Part shown: piece after piece, positions 58,643-64,000 of the stretch
How the letters are laid out: each line of letters begins with the position of its first letter
Position numbering within the stretch: position 1 is the stretch's first letter
From: Sipunculus nudus
Taxonomy: Eukaryota > Annelida > Sipuncula > Golfingiida > Sipunculidae
Direction of reading: 5' to 3'
Assembly (NCBI GenBank): GCA_026874595.1
Contig: CM049311.1
Location: 77,388,453-77,452,452 of the forward strand
DNA: 64,000 nucleotides
Notes under the pieces: generated by a model
What the model was told of the DNA's origin: nothing
Database searches by the model: none
Seen by the model: the letters and a program-made list of their open reading frames with translations, nothing else
Position numbers and translations under genes: made by a program

Positions 58643-60400
58643 CTGTATCCGCCAAAACAGAGTTTTGCGGATACTATGTTTTCAGCTGCACGCCGCCGCC
58701 GCTGCCGCCGCCGCCGCGTAGGTTTCCGGAGAACTCCTCCGTAACCGCTGGGCGGAATTTTACGAAACCCGGGATTATGTTCGGGTCACATGTGAACTGC
58801 TGCGCCCCGATTTTGTTTTGACCTCTGACCTTTCCTCTGCGCTCTGCGTCCGTTTGTGCGTCTGTTTCCACACATAAACCCACATATCTCGGGAACCGTT
58901 TGACCGATCAGGAAATTTTTTTGGAACAAATATAGCCCTTGGAGAGCTTTGTAACATACACAAAAAATGGTGGCGCCACCTGCAACCATGTTTGCACAGT
59001 GTCCATCTGTTCGTCTGCCTTGGGTTAAAATCACTCATATCTCTGCAGTGACTCGACTAATTCACCTCAAATTTGGCATGCGTATACGTCCTGGATAGCT
59101 TTTCTGATTTTGTGACAGGTGGCGCCACCTACATTCGCGTTTACGCCGCAGACATCCAAGCTCATATCTCGGGAACCGTTTGACCGATCAGGAAAAATTT
59201 TTTTGCACAAATGTAGCCCTTGAAGAGCTTTATAACATACACAAAAAATGGTGGCGCCACCTGCAACCATGTTTGCACAGTGTCAATCTGTTTGTCTGCC
59301 TTGGGTTAAAATCACTCATATCTCTGCAGTGACTCGACTAATTCACCTCAAATTTGGCATGCGTATACGTCCTGGATAGCTTTTCTGATTTTGTGACAGG
59401 TGGCGCCACCTACATTCGCGTTTACGCCGCAGACATCCAAGCTCATATCTCGGGAACCGTTTGACCGATCAGGAAAAATTTTTTTGCACAAATGTAGCCC
59501 TTGAAGAGCTTTATAACATACACAAAAAATGGTGGCGCCACCTGCAACCATGTTTGCACAGTGTCAATCTGTTTGTCTGCCTTGGGTTAAAATCACTCAT
59601 ATCTCTGCAGTGACTTGACTAATTCACCTGAAATTCGGCATGCGTATACATCCTGGATAGCTTTTCTGATTTTATGACAGGTGGCACCACCTTTACGTTT
59701 ACGCTGCAGACATCCAAGCTCATATCTCGGGAACCGTTTGACCGATCAGGAAAATTTTTTTGCACAAATGTAGCCCTTGGAGAGCTTTATAACATACGCA
59801 AAACTGGTGGCGCCACCTACAGCCATTTTTGCACAGCTCCTGTCTGTTTGTCTGCCATGGGATAAAATCACTCATATCTCGGCAGTGGTTTGACATATCT
59901 GGCTAAAAGTTTGCAGGTTTATACATCCCCGACAGCTCTCTTGATTTTATGACAGGTGGAGCCACCTGTATTCTAGTTTATGCAGCAGACATCCAAGCTC
60001 ATATCTTGGGAACCGTTTGACCGATTGGGCCAAAGTTTTGCATGTGTATAGTTCTCACATAGCCCTTTATCATACGCAAAACTGGTGCCGTCACCTGCAA
60101 CCATTTTTGCTCAGCGTCCATCTGATTGTCTGCCACGGGCTAAAATCACTCATATACATGTAGTGGTTTGACTTATCTGCCTTAAATTTTGCATATGTAT
60201 ACAACTGGGACGGCTTTCTGGATTTTGTGGTGGGGGGGGGGGGGGGGCAACCTTCATACACAATTTGGCTGCAGACATCCATGCTAATATGCAACACTTC
60301 ACTCTATTTTCCCTTGCCACTTAATCCATGCCTCACTTCACCCGTTCCACTCTGATTTAGGCGGATACACGTAGTCGCTTGTCGACTACCCGTATTCTAG
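58643..60400 (+). mobile_element. Non-autonomous Helitron with internal tandem array; empty site known
   Basis: The paralog at 46621-46640 reads CCTAGTAATAAGTTATTGC without the insert. Here the element sits between A and T with no target duplication and ends in CTAG (60397-60400). A perfect 7-bp hairpin, GTAGTCG-CTTGT-CGACTAC (60371-60389), lies 7 nt before the end. The 5' edge is itself a hairpin (GTATCCGC at 58645, GCGGATAC at about 58667-58674) and is echoed by GGCGGATAC just before the 3' hairpin. The canonical 5' TC is not seen (it starts CTG). No Rep/helicase frame is present. Confidence 0.86.
58883..60280. repeat. ~280-bp tandem array inside the Helitron (five units)
   Basis: CATATCTCGGGAACCGTTTG (or a variant) starts units at 58883, 59163, 59444, 59721 and 60000. 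Each unit is a dimer of ~140-bp halves, and most halves contain the 12-bp palindrome GGTGGCGCCACC. Units two and three are nearly identical. Short frames repeated every 281 bp are by-products. Confidence 0.92.
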
Positions 60401-61340
60401 TTAGTTATTGCACACATAATATGTGCATAGCATAATATGAGTTCAAGTCTGAGTGGTACATGGCTCTGAGCCACCCTGTTGATTAGTGATGTGTTCTGCA
60501 TGGCCAAATATGAATTCGAATGTGACTGGTAAGAGGCTGCTTCTTGACTGGGTTGATGTTTAGATGTATATAATCACTGCTTTATACCAGGAAGAAAGAA
60601 AGGAAGGATTCTCATGTATTATTTAGCAGATAAACATGTGAAAAATTTGGTTATTTCACTTGGCAAACCCCTGGGTAACACCCTGGTAAAATACCTTTTA
60701 CAAAGGTTTTACCCATTGGGTTGGGTATAATAGGTTTCACCATGGGTAAATGCGAACCCTGGGGAAGCTCTACAGATAAAACTTTGTATGAAAACAGCAA
60801 TACATTTTGCAAGCTAAGCCCTACCGTATCAACATTTATACATATGGATCGCCTTCACCACTGTCAGTGCAAGTTCAGATAACTCTCACCACAAGCTATG
60901 GGACAAAACATTTTACTGTCGAGTTTTACGTGGTGGACAGTACATCAGAAAATGGACAGTACATCAGAAAAGCCTTCCTACTGCGCCTGAATTTCATCAC
61001 ATTCCAAACCATATCGGAGCTGCTGAGGATCCCAAAACAAAACAATTTCAATGAATTGGAAAGGTAGAAGATAAACAGAAGGTAAAACTCCATGTTGATT
61101 CCTCAGTCACTCGTAAATAACAGCCACATAAACGAATCCCTTTCCACATCAGGACAGACGAGGAGGCTGAACTTGAACGTCTAGGAAACCTGGATGGATG
61201 TCGTTCCAAAATGAAATCCGGGTAAAGTCCGCGTCTGTATCGACATGCGGGATGCAAATATGGCAATCCGTCGTGAGAAACATGTTATACCGACAACTGA
61301 TGATTTGATAACACATCTGAACGGATCGTCAGAACACGAC

Positions 61341-62063
61341 AGATATCTGTGATGCAGTCAGTAATGCAACGTATTCGAAATTTTAACATCCGTCTTACGC
61401 TCCCGGGGCAGCGGAAATCTTGGGCTTCTAAAGAAGCTACTGATTTAACCGCTGCCTGGTATAACCGATTATGATAGACTTAGACACCAGGTGGCAGGTC
61501 GTTGTCTGCTGAAAAACATCGTGTACATGATGTGATTAACAACCAACCAAATTCGAGTTAACAAACACTCGACAGGAAACATGGCACCGCCGATAGTGGC
61601 GCTTTAAGGGTCGCTTGTTGACAGTGTTATGGTTACTCTCAGTAAATGATATATCGAATTTGGATGCCTCTGCATTCTCGCATCATGAGTCGATTATGAC
61701 ATTAAGACTATTTGAGCGTAGCCATGAATCCGTTGCCAGCAAAACGCATACCAGTAAAGCGAAGTGTGCATGCAGCCAATGTTGTTACAATTCGTTTGAG
61801 GTACATACAGTTTACCGGTCGGGAATCATGTGTTCACAGGGACCTGTGCCAACCACCTGCCGGGCCATTCTCTCTGAGATTACTTGTCCCGTCATAGTGT
61901 GTCGCGTTTCGGCCATTGTTTACACGCAGACAAGCTCGAGGACTAAAAATATTTATGGAATCAGTTTCTGGTCTAGCTAATCCACAATGGCCTCTTCCAC
62001 CCCTAAAAGATTTTGCAAACATTATTTATAAAATATATGAAACATACGACCATTTCAGCCAAT
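61341..62063. repeat. Dispersed repeat, paralogous to 47410-47720 and 14.6 kb
   Basis: Contains CGCTCCCGGGGCAGCGGAAA, ACACCAGGTGGCAGG and AACAAACACTCGACAGGAAA. No gene is recognised; the frame at 61615-61980 has no domain and its start is inside the repeat. Confidence 0.55.
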
Positions 62064-62376
62064 GTATACAGTAAACCTGTCAAATGCGGACAAACAAGGG
62101 ACTGATATATTTTGTCCGTAATAGCCAGGTGTCCTTATTAGTCATGGAGATAAGATTCAATCAAAGTTTTTGTCACCGGTAGAATTTTCCTCGAAAGTGG
62201 CTAGATATTCGGTTTTTGCGTTTCAGAACATTCGCAACTGGTGTCTCTCCGCACCGAAACTGGTCTGCTAATGGTCGCACACTTTTCTTTGAAGTTTCAC
62301 TTGTACGGATGAGCTTCACTTTCTCCGATAACGTGAGCTCCAGCCTGGGAGTACGGGTACTGGCGCCTGGTGGCAT

Positions 62377-62382
<6 letters not shown>
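62064..62382 (-). pseudogene. pogo/Tigger-type transposon remnant with open N-terminal domain
   Basis: The minus strand from 62382 encodes MKMPPGASTRTPRLELTLSE, KVKLIRTSETSKKS, and then VANVLKRKNRI. This is the CENP-B-like DNA-binding domain of Tigger transposases, 69 codons before a stop. A terminus-like TACAGTAAACCTGTCAAATG lies at 62066 on the 3' side, so the catalytic part was deleted. It is paralogous to 49663-50080. Confidence 0.75.

Positions 62383-62446
<64 letters not shown>
62381..62446. repeat. (TA)n microsatellite
   Basis: Sixty-six bases of TA abutting the start of the Tigger remnant. Confidence 0.96.
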
Positions 62447-62448
<2 letters not shown>

Positions 62449-63339
62449 TTGAGTCTTTATCTTTTTACCGTTATATCCTCGTCCTACTGATCTGTGTCAC
62501 TGACCTTGATTCAGCGAGTCGTTTCTGTGTCTATTTCATGAATAATGTACAAGCCAATTGAACCAATCAAATGACTCGTTTATACTAATTCTACACGGCT
62601 GCCGGAGAACGTCTGGTGTTCGTTCTAAACTAAAAGTTTTGACATCGAGCTTTCGACCAATCAAATAAAAACCATATAAATCCGTTTTTTATATTATTTT
62701 TTCGTTGAACTTGATTGACAGTAGTAACTTCGTAAGTAACACTTAAAAGCTAGCTTGTTAATTGTTCATGAAATATACGCAAGGGCGACTCGCTGCCTAT
62801 GTCAGCGAAATTAATAATCACACATGTTCTCGCTGAATTTATCTTTTACATAATATTAAACCATCATTATATGCGTTAAAAAATATAATATATTCCGAAG
62901 ACAGCAACGCAATTACTGCTATTTCACGCTAATTCAACCGGAAGTTGTTTTTTAAGTCCTTGATACCTGGCTTCGAGGCTCATCTGACATTTGGTTTATA
63001 TTGATATTTTCTTCGCCAGGGCAGCTTGATGAGTTGTTATGAAAAATCAGGTTAATCTGAGTAATCATACATACTGTATATGACTGTGCCGGCTGAGGAT
63101 GAAGGCGAGATTCACTTTGCAAACATGAACATAATCTCATGAATTTTTCAGGGCGCCTCGTAAATGGGCCAATGAAGAAACAGTTTGCTTGCACTGTTTA
63201 ACTTTTGAAAATAAAGGTTCAAAAGAGTTCTAGCTCCTCCTAAGAATCAAAACAGTTTATTTTATTATATTCATACCAAAACCATATTTAATTATGTAAA
63301 TCTCTATCATGTATAAATAAAACTTAAACAGTTTTGAAT
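62447..63339. other. Block shared with 50176-50830, no gene
   Basis: Matches the block before copy C up to about 63105. The rest, to 63340, is unassigned. Confidence 0.6.
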
Positions 63340-63783
63340 ACCAGATATCACGTGATATCATTTGTTGGTCTGTCTGTTCGTTTGTTGTTCTGTCTATGTG
63401 TTTTTTTTTACTTTAACAGCTGTTTGTGTGTGACAGATAGGCATGAAGTCATAGAAAGTTTGAAGTTGATCTGAATATATAAATATATACGATGTTGGTG
63501 GAGTTATGCGCTGCTGAATCCTGTCTTAATTTCATTGTGAAAACCAGTAGAAAAAAAACAGGAGACTATTAGTTGCATGTTGTATGAGGAAACGCATGCT
63601 TGAGTGGTTATGACGGCATACATCTTCTCCCATGTACACACGTTAGTTTAGTTCAATACGTTTGTTTCTCCAGCCAAGCATGTACAAGCTTAACACAGGA
63701 TACATGTGTATATTTAACTACTTTATCATCCCACATAGTTGGGATCACAACTGCCTCATGTTAAAACACAAAACTATCCCGCC
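63340..63783 (+). promoter_or_regulatory. Conserved 5' flank of copy D
   Basis: Close match to the 5' flank of copy B, including GTATGAGGAAACGCATGCTT at 63582 and GCCAAGCATGTACAAGCTTA. Probable promoter and 5' UTR. Confidence 0.5.
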
Positions 63784-63871
63784 ATGGCACGTAACTTGAG
63801 AAAGTATTTATTCTTGACTTCTTGGATGTCCAGATCTTTTATTATATTGGCAGTTCTAGCACTGGGACAAG
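63784..63871 (+). CDS. Copy D exon 1: signal peptide of a further CUB-like ITAM receptor (runs off the window)
   Basis: Encodes MARNLRKYLFLTSWMSRSFI then ILAVLALGQ. It is 88 nt, phase 1, with donor GTACGT, exactly like copy B exon 1. Intron 1 reaches the right edge, so the rest of the gene is not seen and it cannot be judged intact. Confidence 0.8.
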
Positions 63872-64000
63872 GTACGTAAAAATCCTATCTTTACATAACG
63901 TTTCCAGTATTTCTCCATGCATATCTAGTGGTTGTTTACCAACCCTATATATAACTACTATGTATAACCCATGTCCATGATATTGCTTTACTTCATGGTC

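Larger units (their letters stand above)
57490..61340 (+). pseudogene. Gypsy relic in unit C: Gag, protease and an RT fragment, split by inserts
   Basis: Paralog of 45440-47390. The zinc-knuckle stretch has a deletion here. The protease tail survives better: about 60830-61060 reads NIYTYGSPSPLSVQVQI and FTVEFYVVDST. At about 61210-61330 an RT piece is present that is deleted from unit B (CIDMRDANMAIRREKHVIPT followed by DDLITHLNGS), typical of the gypsy RT palm. The long frame 57494-58087 is a chance join of relic pieces, not a gene. The relic is split by the insert starting at about 58380 and, within it, by the Helitron at 58643-60400. Confidence 0.72.

Noticed and set aside
59067-59551. Two identical 67-codon minus-strand frames as a duplicated small gene
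   Set aside because: Their 281-bp offset equals the array period, and they end within the repeat units.
58883-60280. CRISPR-like array
   Set aside because: The repeats are ~280 bp and contiguous, with no short repeats separated by unique spacers, and the setting is eukaryotic. It is a Helitron-borne tandem array.
61048-61266. Minus-strand open frame of 72 codons
   Set aside because: Antisense to the gypsy RT relic, which is recognisable on the plus strand.

Overview
The window is nuclear DNA of an invertebrate animal. It is AT-rich, with many long (TA)n runs, intron-split genes with GT/AG junctions, tRNA-derived SINEs, Ty3/gypsy retroelements, Helitrons, a piggyBac-type MITE and pogo/Tigger remnants. 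The mix, and the style of the lectin and CUB-like receptor genes, suggest a lophotrochozoan, most likely a mollusc. That is an inference, and I cannot name the species. All comparisons below were made by eye.

Layout. 1-3780 (minus): a decayed Ty3/gypsy element that runs off the left edge. 3930-4505: a (TA)n run and tRNA-derived SINE pieces. 6797-11668 (plus): a six-exon gene for a single-pass membrane protein with two C-type lectin-like domains and a long tail. 13000-16900: repeats, including three tandem copies of a tRNA-like SINE unit. 16978-23599: a complete 6.6-kb LTR retrotransposon with indistinguishable 482-bp LTRs and no protein-coding capacity (LARD type), carrying a 200-bp tandem array.

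24.8-64 kb: a tandem cluster of one receptor family. Copy A (25294-29385) and copy C (52634-54583) look inactivated. Copy B (32867-38676) is intact, with four exons and 389 residues. Copy D starts at 63784 and leaves the window. Copy B encodes a signal peptide, a six-cysteine CUB-like ectodomain, a Pro-rich stalk made of 12-residue repeats, one transmembrane helix and a tail ending in two YxxL motifs spaced as in an ITAM. The ectodomain exon differs between copies mainly by amino-acid-changing substitutions, while the adjacent intron is almost identical between A and B. This fits diversifying selection plus gene conversion. The cluster grew by segmental duplication: 30.4-49.4 kb and 55.4-62.0 kb are largely paralogous to parts of each other. 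That lets one copy serve as the empty site for insertions in the other: a Helitron with a tandem array (58643-60400), a second Helitron (43646-44375) and a TTAA-flanked piggyBac-like MITE (51656-52573). An older copy of the first Helitron family, inverted, sits in intron 1 of A, B and C.

The most interesting biology is the A-D family, a candidate set of immune or allorecognition receptors. The complete, apparently recent non-coding LTR element comes next. The lectin-like receptor upstream lacks the usual calcium and sugar-binding residues and may also be a recognition receptor.
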